Shown here piece by piece: positions 37,144-44,114 of a stretch of 58,474 nt of DNA. The DNA is taken from the NCBI GenBank assembly GCA_944383855.1, contig CALWRB010000001.1, forward strand, positions 1 to 58,474, given 5' to 3'. Source of the stretch: an uncultured Lachnospiraceae bacterium (GTDB lineage Bacteria; Bacillota; Clostridia; Lachnospirales; Anaerotignaceae). Numbering within the stretch: the stretch's first letter is position 1; the number at the start of each line of letters is the position of its first letter. The notes below the pieces were generated by a model that saw only the letters and a program-made list of their open reading frames with translations, did not search any database and was not told the origin of the DNA. The position numbers and the translations under genes are program-made.

Positions 37144-37958
37144 TATTTGCTTTTCGTTTGGTCACCATGCGCAAAGTATCGATCTGACGGACAGTAAACC
37201 TGCTTCGCCTTTACCTGCACCAACTCCTTTTCCGGGTAGCGCAGCGCCGTCAGAAAGCCGCCGTATACACAGCCCTGGTCAATATCCACCGTTTGCCCCA
37301 GAAAATGCGCTTCTTCTTCCACCGTATGCCCGTAAACCACAAATGTGGTGCCGTGATACGATTCCGCCCAGTTGCGGCGGATCGGTCTTCCCTGCGCATC
37401 TGTATCCCCCGTCGCTTCGCCGTACAGACAGGTGGCACGGATCTGCCCGTTGAACTTCCCCATCGACTCCTCCCGCAAGCCGCCATGCACCACCGCCAGC
37501 CGTCTTTGATCAAGCAAGAGATAATAACACTGACTTTCATAACAGCGCATATACTCCGCCCTAAGGGCATTGCGCTGTTCCTTCGACAGCGCCTCGATCT
37601 CCTGCACCGTCTTTTCCAGCCCGTGCGACAGATGTACCCGATTACCCAGAAAATACCGATACAGCTTATTGCAGTGATTGCCATGCACCCAAAAGGCACC
37701 GCCGAAAGCGACCTGCGCGATCCAAAAACGCAGGCAGGCAACATTTTGCGGTCCTTTGTCCGATACATCACCCACCGAGATCAGCCTTCTGCCCTCCGGG
37801 TGGACATAGATCCCGTCTTTTGGCACATATCCCAGCTGTTTTACCAACGCTATCAGCTCATCATAACAGCCGTGGACATCGCCGATGATGTCGAAAGTAT
37901 TCTGTTTGAATTCTAAAATACGGAAATTTCTCTCCCGTCTTTCCTTCTGTCGCTTCAT
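37143..37958 (-). CDS. PrpE-like metallophosphatase
   Basis: The 271-residue calcineurin-like phosphoesterase has the motifs IIGDVHGCYDEL, SVGDVSDKGPQN (usually GDxxDRGP; Arg is Lys here), VHGNHCNKL, VVHGGL and YGHTVEEE. It resembles PrpE-type diadenosine tetraphosphatases and phosphoprotein phosphatases. Start placed at the ATG 10 bases after GGGG; a GTG nine bases earlier is possible. Its promoter (TACAAT at 38013-38018) sits just after a small terminated transcript. Confidence 0.82.
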   Translation of the reverse strand: MKRQKERRERNFRILEFKQNTFDIIGDVHGCYDELIALVKQLGYVPKDGIYVHPEGRRLISVGDVSDKGPQNVACLRFWIAQVAFGGAFWVHGNHCNKLYRYFLGNRVHLSHGLEKTVQEIEALSKEQRNALRAEYMRCYESQCYYLLLDQRRLAVVHGGLREESMGKFNGQIRATCLYGEATGDTDAQGRPIRRNWAESYHGTTFVVYGHTVEEEAHFLGQTVDIDQGCVYGGFLTALRYPEKELVQVKAKQVYCPSDRYFAHGDQTKSK

Positions 37959-38030
37959 CACACACAATCCCCAGCCGAAGTTTCGTTTCTTTTTCCTCTT
38001 TGGAACGCATATATTGTATCACAACGCCGC

Positions 38031-38126
38031 AAAAAAACAAAAGGCGGCTGTCGGAAAAAAAGCAGTCTGCTTCACACAGCCGCAATTTCTTGCCATGATT
38101 ATACCACACTTCGCGGCGCTTGTAAA
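38031..38126 (-). ncRNA. candidate short terminated transcript
   Basis: On the minus strand, TTTACA (38121-38126) and TATAAT (38098-38103) are 17 bases apart and form a strong promoter. About 60 nt downstream comes the perfect stem GCGGCTGT/ACAGCCGC (38044-38051 and 38076-38083) followed by a T-rich run. The short product may be a small RNA or an attenuated leader of the phosphatase gene. A 25-codon frame starting at an ATG at the transcript start has no ribosome site. Confidence 0.4.
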
Positions 38127-38195
38127 AAAACACAAAATGGTATTTGCCGCGAAAAAAAATCTATTTGCATCAAAGAAAAAAAGGGGGTCTTGTCC

Positions 38196-38339
38196 ATGCA
38201 TTCTTCCATACCGCAGCCTTTTTCACTGGCGCTTGCGCCGCATACGCCGCAGGCACCCAAACCCAACTGCTCCTCCACCGACTCTCCCGCGCTGAGTCTG
38301 TTGGCAATGCTGCTGCTTTCGGAAAAACTGCGCGGATAA
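38196..38339 (+). CDS. small protein of unknown function
   Basis: The 47-residue frame begins after AAGGGGG and ends just before a strong terminator. The N-terminal half is rich in Pro and Ser; the C-terminal 15 residues are hydrophobic (LSLLAMLLLSEKLRG). Both a ribosome site and terminator in the right places support a real gene. No family recognised; a membrane-peripheral peptide is possible. Confidence 0.5.
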   Translation: MHSSIPQPFSLALAPHTPQAPKPNCSSTDSPALSLLAMLLLSEKLRG

Positions 38340-38343
38340 AACA

Positions 38344-38396
38344 AAACGGGGGCGTTTTCGGTCGATTTGAACCGAAAAACACCCCTTTTGTTTTTT
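38344..38396 (+). terminator. terminator after the 47-residue gene
   Basis: AACGGGGGCGTTTTCGGT pairs imperfectly with ACCGAAAAACACCCCTT, followed by a T-run. Confidence 0.75.
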
Positions 38397-38409
38397 GTAC
38401 GGCAAAAAA

Positions 38410-38658
38410 TCACCCTTTTGAGATGATATGCAAGATCGGCGCGTAACGCAGCCGTTCTTCCTGACTCATCTGCGACTCGATGAGCGCAAACAAAGCCTGT
38501 TTTTCCTCTTTTTTGAGCGGACCATCGGCAGAAAGCCGCTCCCCGTATTCTAATAACACGTCCATCAGCTCCAAACCGCTTTTTCCCCGCGCCGCCTCTT
38601 TTGCCTGCGCCAGAATATCCAATTTTTCCTGTCCCAACGGGATTTCCTGTTGCTTCAT
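38410..38658 (-). CDS. helical protein of unknown function, second of a pair
   Basis: The 82-residue soluble protein is predicted to be all-helical (ELMDVLLEYGERLSADGPLKKEEKQALFALIESQMSQEE is one charged region spanning two helices). Start after AAAGGAG. Its ATG overlaps the stop of the gene before it (ATGA), so the two are translationally coupled. No homology recognised. It lies divergent from the interrupted subtilase gene. Confidence 0.6.
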   Translation of the reverse strand: MKQQEIPLGQEKLDILAQAKEAARGKSGLELMDVLLEYGERLSADGPLKKEEKQALFALIESQMSQEERLRYAPILHIISKG

Positions 38659-39065
38659 GTATTTTCGCTCCTTTCCCATATCTCACGCATTTTGAGTATC
38701 CGCATCATGCCGTCTGCCTGCTGCTTTTCTGTTTCGGACAGATACGGGCGTATCGCTTCCAACAGCTGTTTGCGGCGCACAAGCGGTGGTCTGTCCTGCC
38801 TGCTTCTGGCTTGCAGCGTTCCTTGTGAGAGGATACGGGAAGCCTCCATCACCAATACCATGACCGAAATATTTTTTTGATATTCCCGATCCAAAAACGG
38901 GATCGCCGCACGCAGCATCTCCTCTGTGCGCGGAGCGCTGCTTCCCGCAGGCAATGCGTTTTTGTACGCATCGCTTGGCTCCGTATTTTGCAACAGCTTT
39001 GCGATCTGTTGCAGTTGTTTGACCGTTTTGTCCGCGGACATATCCTGTCGGTTTTCCTCCGCCAT
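38655..39065 (-). CDS. helical protein of unknown function, first of a pair
   Basis: The 136-residue protein is charged and helical with no recognised domain. The ATG was chosen because AAGGAGGCGG lies about 7 bases upstream; the earlier ATG at 39155 has no site. Divergently transcribed from the subtilase gene with 140 bases between. Composition and length recall the 143-residue unknown gene downstream of the subtilase, but I see no clear sequence match. Confidence 0.6.
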   Translation of the reverse strand: MAEENRQDMSADKTVKQLQQIAKLLQNTEPSDAYKNALPAGSSAPRTEEMLRAAIPFLDREYQKNISVMVLVMEASRILSQGTLQARSRQDRPPLVRRKQLLEAIRPYLSETEKQQADGMMRILKMREIWERSENT

Positions 39066-39163
39066 GGCTTTTGCCGCCTCCTTTTTTGCAGCCTTCCACC
39101 ATAGCATATGCCGCCTTACGGCAAAACATGACCGTCTTTTTTTCACCAATTCCAAGCCCGTTT

Positions 39164-39172
39164 CATACTTTG
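39164..39172 (+). promoter_or_regulatory. weak SigK-like -10 element before the subtilase
   Basis: CATACTTTG resembles CATANNNTA, with AC 17 bases upstream (39145-39146). This matches the shape of mother-cell sigma-K promoters in spore formers, one base off at the end. A weak sigma-A reading (TTCACC-16-CATACT) is equally possible. Confidence 0.25.
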
Positions 39173-39205
39173 ATAGGGAACAAAGAAAGGGGCTGGATCA
39201 TCACC

Positions 39206-39541
39206 ATGCAGTTATATCAGGATTACCACGCCATCATCTGCCACAGGCAGACACAATACAGCGGCAAAGGCATCGGCATTGCCGTTTTGGATACCGGCAT
39301 TGCCCCCACTGCCGATTTTACCTCGCCGCGAAACCGCATCGCAGCGTTTCGCGATTTTGTCAGCGCAAAACGCACGCCTTATGACGATAATGGGCACGGC
39401 ACCCACCTCAAGCGGGCAAAAAAAAGCGTTACCGCCTTTTTTAGAGCGCAAAAAAACGCCTGCGGGCGTGTTTTTTTCCACAAGGTGCAGGCGTTTTTTT
39501 CTTTTTTGAAATTTTACAGTGTCAGTGTAGGTGCGGTATAG
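39206..39541 (+). CDS. intracellular subtilase, N-terminal part (interrupted)
   Basis: The first 65-67 residues are a clear S8 peptidase start: catalytic Asp29 in GIAVLDTGIAP and catalytic His64 in YDDNGHGTH. There is no signal peptide or propeptide, so the enzyme would be cytoplasmic. From 39407 the frame enters foreign sequence and stops at 39541. The expected continuation (HVTGILCANG) is found at 42864, 3.46 kb away in the same frame phase. The start follows GAAAGGGGC. Confidence 0.88.
   Translation: MQLYQDYHAIICHRQTQYSGKGIGIAVLDTGIAPTADFTSPRNRIAAFRDFVSAKRTPYDDNGHGTHLKRAKKSVTAFFRAQKNACGRVFFHKVQAFFSFLKFYSVSVGAV
39408..39436 (+). repeat. left inverted arm of the element
   Basis: TCAAGCGGGCAAAAAAAA, a 4-base GCGT, then TACCGCC. 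It mirrors 42840-42864 and probably represents one recombinase half-site. Confidence 0.7.
39449..39503. terminator. terminator of the ferritin gene
   Basis: AACGCCTGC (39455-39463) and GCAGGCGTT (39487-39495) with A/T runs on both sides. Confidence 0.7.
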
Positions 39542-40026
39542 GTACGCGCAGCCAGTTCGTTATCCAACATATACAACGCTCTTGCATCGGCGCCGTACAG
39601 GTCGTATTTTTTCAACAGTGTGTCAGCTGTGTTTTCTTCCTCTCCCTGCTCTTTCACAAACCAATCCAAAAACTGCATGGTGCGGTAGTCTTTTACGCTG
39701 TATGCCGCATCATAAATGGTATGGATCAAAGAAGAAACGTATTTTTCATGCGCAAGACCCTCTGCCAAAGGCATTCTGTGGTCTGTAAATACCTTATCGG
39801 GTTTGGCAATCGCTTCCAGTGTTACCTTCTCACCGTTGTTTTGCAGGTACTGCATAAACAGCATCGCATGATCTCTTTCTTCCTGCGCCTGCACATAATA
39901 CCAGTTCTGGAAGCCTTCCAGACCTTCCTCGTTATAATAATTGGACATATCCAGATACAAATATGCGGAATACAGTTCTTTATTGATCTGGTCGTTGAGC
40001 AGTGCAGCTACTTTTGCGTCTAACAT
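39514..40026 (-). CDS. bacterial ferritin (non-heme)
   Basis: The 170-residue four-helix-bundle iron-storage protein has ferroxidase residues in NKELYSAYLYLDMSNYY, QAQEERDHAMLFMQYL and WFVKEQGEEENTA. Length and helices are typical of FtnA. It would store iron and limit Fenton chemistry. The start follows AAGGAGGAG. It sits inside the element that splits the subtilase gene, transcribed toward the left junction, with its own terminator; the reason for this location is not apparent. Confidence 0.93.
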   Translation of the reverse strand: MLDAKVAALLNDQINKELYSAYLYLDMSNYYNEEGLEGFQNWYYVQAQEERDHAMLFMQYLQNNGEKVTLEAIAKPDKVFTDHRMPLAEGLAHEKYVSSLIHTIYDAAYSVKDYRTMQFLDWFVKEQGEEENTADTLLKKYDLYGADARALYMLDNELAARTYTAPTLTL

Positions 40027-40214
40027 TACGATCTCCTCCTTATATTTTATGATTTTGTAATCTTTTTTTCAGGCAGAAAAAAACGTCATTTTTTTGTGCC
40101 CTCATTTCCTTTTACCATACCAAATTTTATCCTTTTTTGCAACCGTATCGGTCTGTTTCGCTCTTTTTTCTCATATAATGCTTTGCCAAAACCCACAAAG
40201 GAGTTCATTGTGCC

Positions 40215-41180
40215 ATGAAACAAAAAGTTGCGCTTTACTGCCGCCTGTCCAATGAGGACAGCTCTCTGGCGCAAGGGGAAGAAAGCGGCAGCATTCAAAA
40301 CCAAAAACTGCTTTTAAGCGACTATGCCGAAAAAATGGGTTGGGAAGTCTACGATGTCTACTGCGACGACGATCTTTCCGGACTGCGGGAGGACCGCCCT
40401 GCCTTTTTACGCCTGATCGCAGATGCGAAAAAAGGGCTTTTTTCCATCGTTCTGTGTAAAACGCAGTCCCGCTTTACCCGCAGTATGGAAACGGCGGAGC
40501 GCTACCTGCACCACACATTTCCGAAGCTTGGCATTCGCTTTGTCACGGTGGTGGACCATGTGGATACCGCGGAGAAAGCGAATAAAAAAACGAGGCAGCT
40601 TAACAGCCTCATCAACGAATGGTACTGCGAGGAGTTGTCGGAAAACATCAAAGCCGTCTTTCGCAGGAAATGGGAGATGGGGCAATACCTCGGCAACTAC
40701 GCGCCTTACGGCTATCAAAAATCCGAAGCCGACCGCCATATCCTTGCTATCGACACGCAGACCGCCCCCGTGGTGCGCGGTATTTTCCGTCTGGCAGTCC
40801 TTGGTTTTTCCCAGCGGCAGATCGCTTCACTGCTAACACTTTGCGCCATTGCCACCCCTTCCGAAGTCAAACGCCAAAGGGGTGAGGATCTCGGGCGCAA
40901 ACAAAACCTCGTTTGGGCAGCCTCAACCGTCAGCACGATTCTGCACGATCCGGTCTATCTGGGGCATATGGCACAGGGAAAAAGCGCGAAAGCAGGTTTT
41001 AAGGAAACTGCCTGCGTTTCGCTGCCAAAAGAGCAGTGGGTCATCGTGCGTCACACGCACCCACCTTTGGTCGAGGCATCTGTTTTTGACGCTGCCCAAC
41101 AGGCACTTAGCGGCAGGAACAAACGCCGCGCACAGATGCGCTCTGCCTTGACAGAAACACCACCCCGTGATACGCTGTAA
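40215..41180 (+). CDS. large serine recombinase, C-terminally short
   Basis: The 321-residue protein has the N-terminal resolvase/invertase domain (catalytic Ser12 in VALYCRLSNED; Arg in KTQSRFTR) and a Recombinase domain (about 160-300, with KWEMGQYLGNYAPYGYQ and ILHDPVYLGHMAQGK). It stops at RDTL, about where the zinc ribbon begins in relatives of 500 or more residues, such as TnpX/TndX and SpoIVCA types. No CxxC pair appears in any frame immediately downstream. Start after AAAGGAG. Truncation may have immobilised the element; a short active form cannot be excluded. Confidence 0.88.
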   Translation: MKQKVALYCRLSNEDSSLAQGEESGSIQNQKLLLSDYAEKMGWEVYDVYCDDDLSGLREDRPAFLRLIADAKKGLFSIVLCKTQSRFTRSMETAERYLHHTFPKLGIRFVTVVDHVDTAEKANKKTRQLNSLINEWYCEELSENIKAVFRRKWEMGQYLGNYAPYGYQKSEADRHILAIDTQTAPVVRGIFRLAVLGFSQRQIASLLTLCAIATPSEVKRQRGEDLGRKQNLVWAASTVSTILHDPVYLGHMAQGKSAKAGFKETACVSLPKEQWVIVRHTHPPLVEASVFDAAQQALSGRNKRRAQMRSALTETPPRDTL

Positions 41181-41327
41181 AAAGCCAATGGTTCGGGCAA
41201 AGAAAGTGCCCTACAGACCAACGCAAGGCAGTGCCCAAACGGTGTGTCCCCCCAAAAGGCATGCCGTTTTTATTTTTTTTGGCAGCTGCAAAGCATACAT
41301 CTGACAGAGAGGAGCCCAAAGATCACC

Positions 41328-42155
41328 ATGAAACCAGACCTGATCCAAACCGTCCGCACGCACACACCGCTGATCCACTGCATCACCAATTATGTTACCG
41401 TCAACGATGTGGCAAATATCCTGCTTGCCTGCGGCGCTTCCCCGATCATGGCGGACGATGCACAGGAAGTGGAGGAGATCACCGCTCTTTGTGACGGACT
41501 GGTGTTAAATATCGGTACGTTAAACAGCCGCACCATCGATTCTATGCTTTTGGCAGGCAAACGCGCCAACGCGCTGGGGCATACCGTAGTATTAGACCCC
41601 GTTGGGGTAGGCGCTTCCCGCCTGCGCACAGAAACCGCCAAAAAACTACTGCAACAAGTACAGTTTTCCGTAATCCGCGGCAATATTTCAGAAATCAGCA
41701 CACTATGCGGCATTGACAGCCACACGCAGGGCGTAGATGCCGCACCGGCAGATGCCGTAACGGAAGAAACACTGGAAAAAGCCATTGCCTTTGCCAAACA
41801 GTTCAGTGCCCAAACAGGTGCTGTTATCGCCATTACAGGCGCGATTGATATTGTGGCGGACAGCGAAACAGCCTACATCATTCGCAACGGACACGCCATC
41901 ATGTCCAAAGTCACAGGAACAGGCTGTATGCTCACTGCCGTAGTTGCCGCTTACTGTCAGGCAAACCCGGAAGTGCTCACACAGGCAGCGGCGGCGGCTG
42001 TTGCCGCGATGGGACTGTGCGGAGAGCTCGCATATGAACGAATGCAGCGTACGCCTTTGGCAGGCACTTCGTCGTTTCGTACCTTTTTGATCGATGCCAT
42101 CAGCCGCATCGACGATGAAACATTACGGGAGGGGATCAAAATTGAAGTTCGATAA
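41328..42155 (+). CDS. thiM: hydroxyethylthiazole kinase
   Basis: The 275-residue ribokinase-fold enzyme phosphorylates 4-methyl-5-(2-hydroxyethyl)thiazole in thiamine salvage. Signature stretches are PLIHCITNYVTVNDVAN, ASPIMADD, LDPVGVGASRLRTE, VIRGNISEI and SKVTGTGCMLTAVVAA with the catalytic Cys/Gly region. The ribosome site GAGAGGAG is about 14 bases upstream, rather far. Forms an overlapping pair with thiE. No TPP riboswitch precedes it. Confidence 0.95.
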   Translation: MKPDLIQTVRTHTPLIHCITNYVTVNDVANILLACGASPIMADDAQEVEEITALCDGLVLNIGTLNSRTIDSMLLAGKRANALGHTVVLDPVGVGASRLRTETAKKLLQQVQFSVIRGNISEISTLCGIDSHTQGVDAAPADAVTEETLEKAIAFAKQFSAQTGAVIAITGAIDIVADSETAYIIRNGHAIMSKVTGTGCMLTAVVAAYCQANPEVLTQAAAAAVAAMGLCGELAYERMQRTPLAGTSSFRTFLIDAISRIDDETLREGIKIEVR

Positions 42156-42786
42156 AGAAACACTGCGCCGCAGTATGCGGCTGTACGCCGTCACCGACAG
42201 CAGCTGGCTTGACGGCAGAGCATTGGAAGATGTCGTGGAAGAAAGCCTTGCCGGCGGCGTCACATTCGTACAGATCAGAGAAAAGCATCTGGATACTGCC
42301 GCTTTCATCGAAAAAGCCAAGGCAGTGCAGAAAAAAACGGCGGCTTATCATGTGCCGTTTATCATCAATGACAGTGTGGAAGTCGCACTGGCAGTGGACG
42401 CAGACGGCGTTCATGTCGGTCAGAGCGATCTGGAAGCCGGCATTGTCAGAGAAAAGCTTGGAAAGGACAAGATCATCGGCGTTTCCGTCCGCACAGTAGA
42501 GCAGGCACTTTTGGCGCAAAGCCGCGGTGCCGATTATCTGGGCGTCGGCGCTGTTTTTGCCACCGACACCAAAAAAGACGCTGCCGAAGTTTCTTGGCAG
42601 ACACTGCGGGAGATCTGTCAGGCGGTATCCATTCCTGTCGTTGCCATCGGCGGTATCCACCCCGAGAATGTTTTGCAGCTTGCGGGCAGCGGCATCGACG
42701 GCATTGCGGTCGTTTCCGCGATATTCGCCGCAAAAGACCCCCGTCAGGCAGCTGCCGATCTGCGCGCACTGGCAGACAAACTTTAA
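42142..42786 (+). CDS. thiE: thiamine-phosphate synthase
   Basis: The 214-residue TIM-barrel enzyme joins thiazole phosphate and HMP pyrophosphate to thiamine phosphate. Visible family motifs: YAVTDSSWLDGR, TFVQIREKHLDT, FIINDSVEVALAVDADGVHVGQSDL, GVGAVFATDTKKDA and AIGGIHPENV. The start is TTG 7 bases after GGGAGGGG; it overlaps thiM by 14 bases. No thiD is present in the window, so the pair can salvage thiazole but needs HMP-PP made elsewhere. Confidence 0.95.
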   Translation: MKFDKETLRRSMRLYAVTDSSWLDGRALEDVVEESLAGGVTFVQIREKHLDTAAFIEKAKAVQKKTAAYHVPFIINDSVEVALAVDADGVHVGQSDLEAGIVREKLGKDKIIGVSVRTVEQALLAQSRGADYLGVGAVFATDTKKDAAEVSWQTLREICQAVSIPVVAIGGIHPENVLQLAGSGIDGIAVVSAIFAAKDPRQAAADLRALADKL

Positions 42787-42813
42787 AAAAAACCTATTTT
42801 CTTGGCATTTTTG

Positions 42814-42854
42814 ACCGCTTTTGTGCTGTTTTTTGCACAGGCGGTATTTTTTTT
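42814..42854 (+). terminator. terminator of thiM-thiE
   Basis: ACCGC-TTTT-GTGC pairs with GCAC-AG-GCGGT, followed by ATTTTTTTT. It overlaps the right inverted arm of the element. Confidence 0.65.
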
Positions 42855-42864
42855 GCCCACTTGA
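42840..42864 (+). repeat. right inverted arm of the element
   Basis: GGCGGTA followed by TTTTTTTTGCCCACTTGA; its complement matches the left arm in 17 of 18 bases plus TACCGCC. Confidence 0.7.
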
Positions 42865-43574
42865 CCCATGTCACGGGGATATTATGCGCAAACGGCGCCT
42901 TCCCCGGCATCGCGCCCGAAGCGCATGTTGTGGCATTGAAAATATTGGACGAAAACGGTCAGGGAAATTCCGCGCATGCCGTTGCCGCATTGCGATGGAT
43001 AATGGACAACGCTGTCAAATATAATATAAAAGTAGCAAATCTTTCCATCGGCTCCAATGACAAAAAAGGCAATCGAGCGCTGCGTGAAGCGGTGGAACGT
43101 CTTTGGCAGGCAGGGATCACCGTTGTGGCGGCAGCGGGAAACGCAGACCGACAAAGAAGCTTTGACCCGCCTGCGCCCATCAGCCCCGCTATTTTGACCG
43201 TGGGCGCGTGGGAGGACCGCGAGGCTTATGCGCGCAGTGTCAAAACCTCACCTTTTTTAGCCGCCGATGATTTGCTGCCGGATCTTTGGGCACCGGGCGA
43301 GCAGATCCCTTCCGTGCTCGCGCCGCAGTATCGTTTTTGTCTGCAAAACCGCAGCCGCGAAAACATCATTTCGGAAGGCTATATCTTAATGAGTGGCACT
43401 TCCATGGCAACACCGATGGTCAGCGGCGCCGCGGCGCTGATGTTGGAAAAAGATCCTCGCCTTTCGCCCAAAGATATCAAACAGATCTTGCTTGGCTGCG
43501 CCCTGCGCAAAGAGGGGCTATTGGACATCGACGCCGCCCTTGCCCATACCCCGTCCGTCAAACAGAGGAGGTAA
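42864..43574 (+). CDS. intracellular subtilase, C-terminal part (interrupted)
   Basis: The 236 residues from THVTGILCANG onward complete an S8 protease: substrate-binding strand VANLSIGSN, oxyanion-Asn region VVAAAGNAD and catalytic Ser in YILMSGTSMATPMVSGAAALML. No start codon or ribosome site belongs to this piece. Joined to the N-terminal part at ACCCA it gives a 301-residue protease without signal or prodomain. As it stands, the fragment is not expected to be expressed. Ends 4 bases before the next gene. Confidence 0.88.
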   Translation, partial: THVTGILCANGAFPGIAPEAHVVALKILDENGQGNSAHAVAALRWIMDNAVKYNIKVANLSIGSNDKKGNRALREAVERLWQAGITVVAAAGNADRQRSFDPPAPISPAILTVGAWEDREAYARSVKTSPFLAADDLLPDLWAPGEQIPSVLAPQYRFCLQNRSRENIISEGYILMSGTSMATPMVSGAAALMLEKDPRLSPKDIKQILLGCALRKEGLLDIDAALAHTPSVKQRR

Positions 43575-43578
43575 TGCT

Positions 43579-44010
43579 ATGGATCCAGATGCTTTTTACC
43601 GCTTGGCTGCGTCCTTAAACGATACCGATGCCATGCGCAGACAAATCACCGCTGCGCTCTCGACACTGCAAAATTCTTTCAAAGACGCCTATTTCCCTGC
43701 GCTGCAGGAAGCGGCAGAACGGCAAAGAATTTCCGCTATGGAACACCCGCCCAAAGAAGTCACGCTGTTACGCGCGTTAAGCGCCTTTGCAGACCCACAG
43801 GATAGACAGCGCTTGGAACAGCTGGCAGGCACATGGCTGCGGATACACTCTATGCAAAATATCGGTACCCTCTGCCGCTCCCTGACGCAAAGAAACGACC
43901 TGATCGCTGCCCGCAGCGCAGAAGATACGCCACAGACCTCACCCTTATCCGCGCAGGCGGTACAAATGGCAGGCGTTTTATTGGCACTTACGCTCTGGGA
44001 GCAGTCCTGA
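43579..44010 (+). CDS. protein of unknown function downstream of the subtilase
   Basis: The 143-residue helical protein starts after GAGGAGG, 4 bases after the subtilase stop, so it belongs to the same operon. It shows repeated charged helices and no recognised domain. If the subtilase is restored by excision, this gene would be the co-expressed partner; with the insert in place it is probably poorly transcribed. Confidence 0.65.
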   Translation: MDPDAFYRLAASLNDTDAMRRQITAALSTLQNSFKDAYFPALQEAAERQRISAMEHPPKEVTLLRALSAFADPQDRQRLEQLAGTWLRIHSMQNIGTLCRSLTQRNDLIAARSAEDTPQTSPLSAQAVQMAGVLLALTLWEQS

Positions 44011-44029
44011 AATTTTTTTTGGCAGTTCA

Positions 44030-44090
44030 TTGACATCGGTTCTAAAATGTGGTATATTTCTAACATAAAGAGCGAAATATACCACATTTT
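44030..44090 (+). promoter_or_regulatory. promoter inside a perfect 17-bp inverted repeat
   Basis: TTGACA (44030-44035) and TATATT (44053-44058) are 17 bases apart. AAAATGTGGTATATTTC (44044-44060) is repeated in perfect inversion at 44074-44090, so the -10 box is buried in one arm. This looks like the operator of the downstream XRE-type regulator. Confidence 0.7.
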
Positions 44091-44114
44091 TAAGGACGAA
44101 TCGAGGTGCTTTCC

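Larger units (their letters stand above)
39401..42863 (+). mobile_element. 3463-bp recombinase-bearing element interrupting a subtilase gene
   Basis: The insert lies between direct copies of ACCCA (39401-39405 and 42864-42868) within the subtilase HGTH codons. Deleting 39401-42863 joins GGC to ACC CAT GTC ACG GGG and restores the frame. Inverted arms mark both ends: TCAAGCGGGCAAAAAAAA (39408-39425) and the complement of 42847-42864, 17 of 18 identical, each followed inward by TACCGCC. It carries ferritin, a serine recombinase, thiM and thiE. Likely inserted by the recombinase; a transposon with a 5-bp target duplication is the alternative. Confidence 0.75.

Noticed and set aside
41181..41327. 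Possible TPP riboswitch before thiM (CTGACAGAGAGGAGCC looked like part of a thi box)
   Set aside because: The conserved CTGAGA and the second helix with its purine-rich bulge are missing. The resemblance is only the ribosome site.
41181..41327. Zinc-ribbon tail of the recombinase restored by frameshift
   Set aside because: No frame downstream of the stop contains paired CxxC motifs.
39401..42868. Assembly error explaining the split subtilase
   Set aside because: The join is base-exact at a shared 5-mer and flanked by matching inverted arms, which is hard to obtain by misassembly. It cannot be fully excluded without reads.
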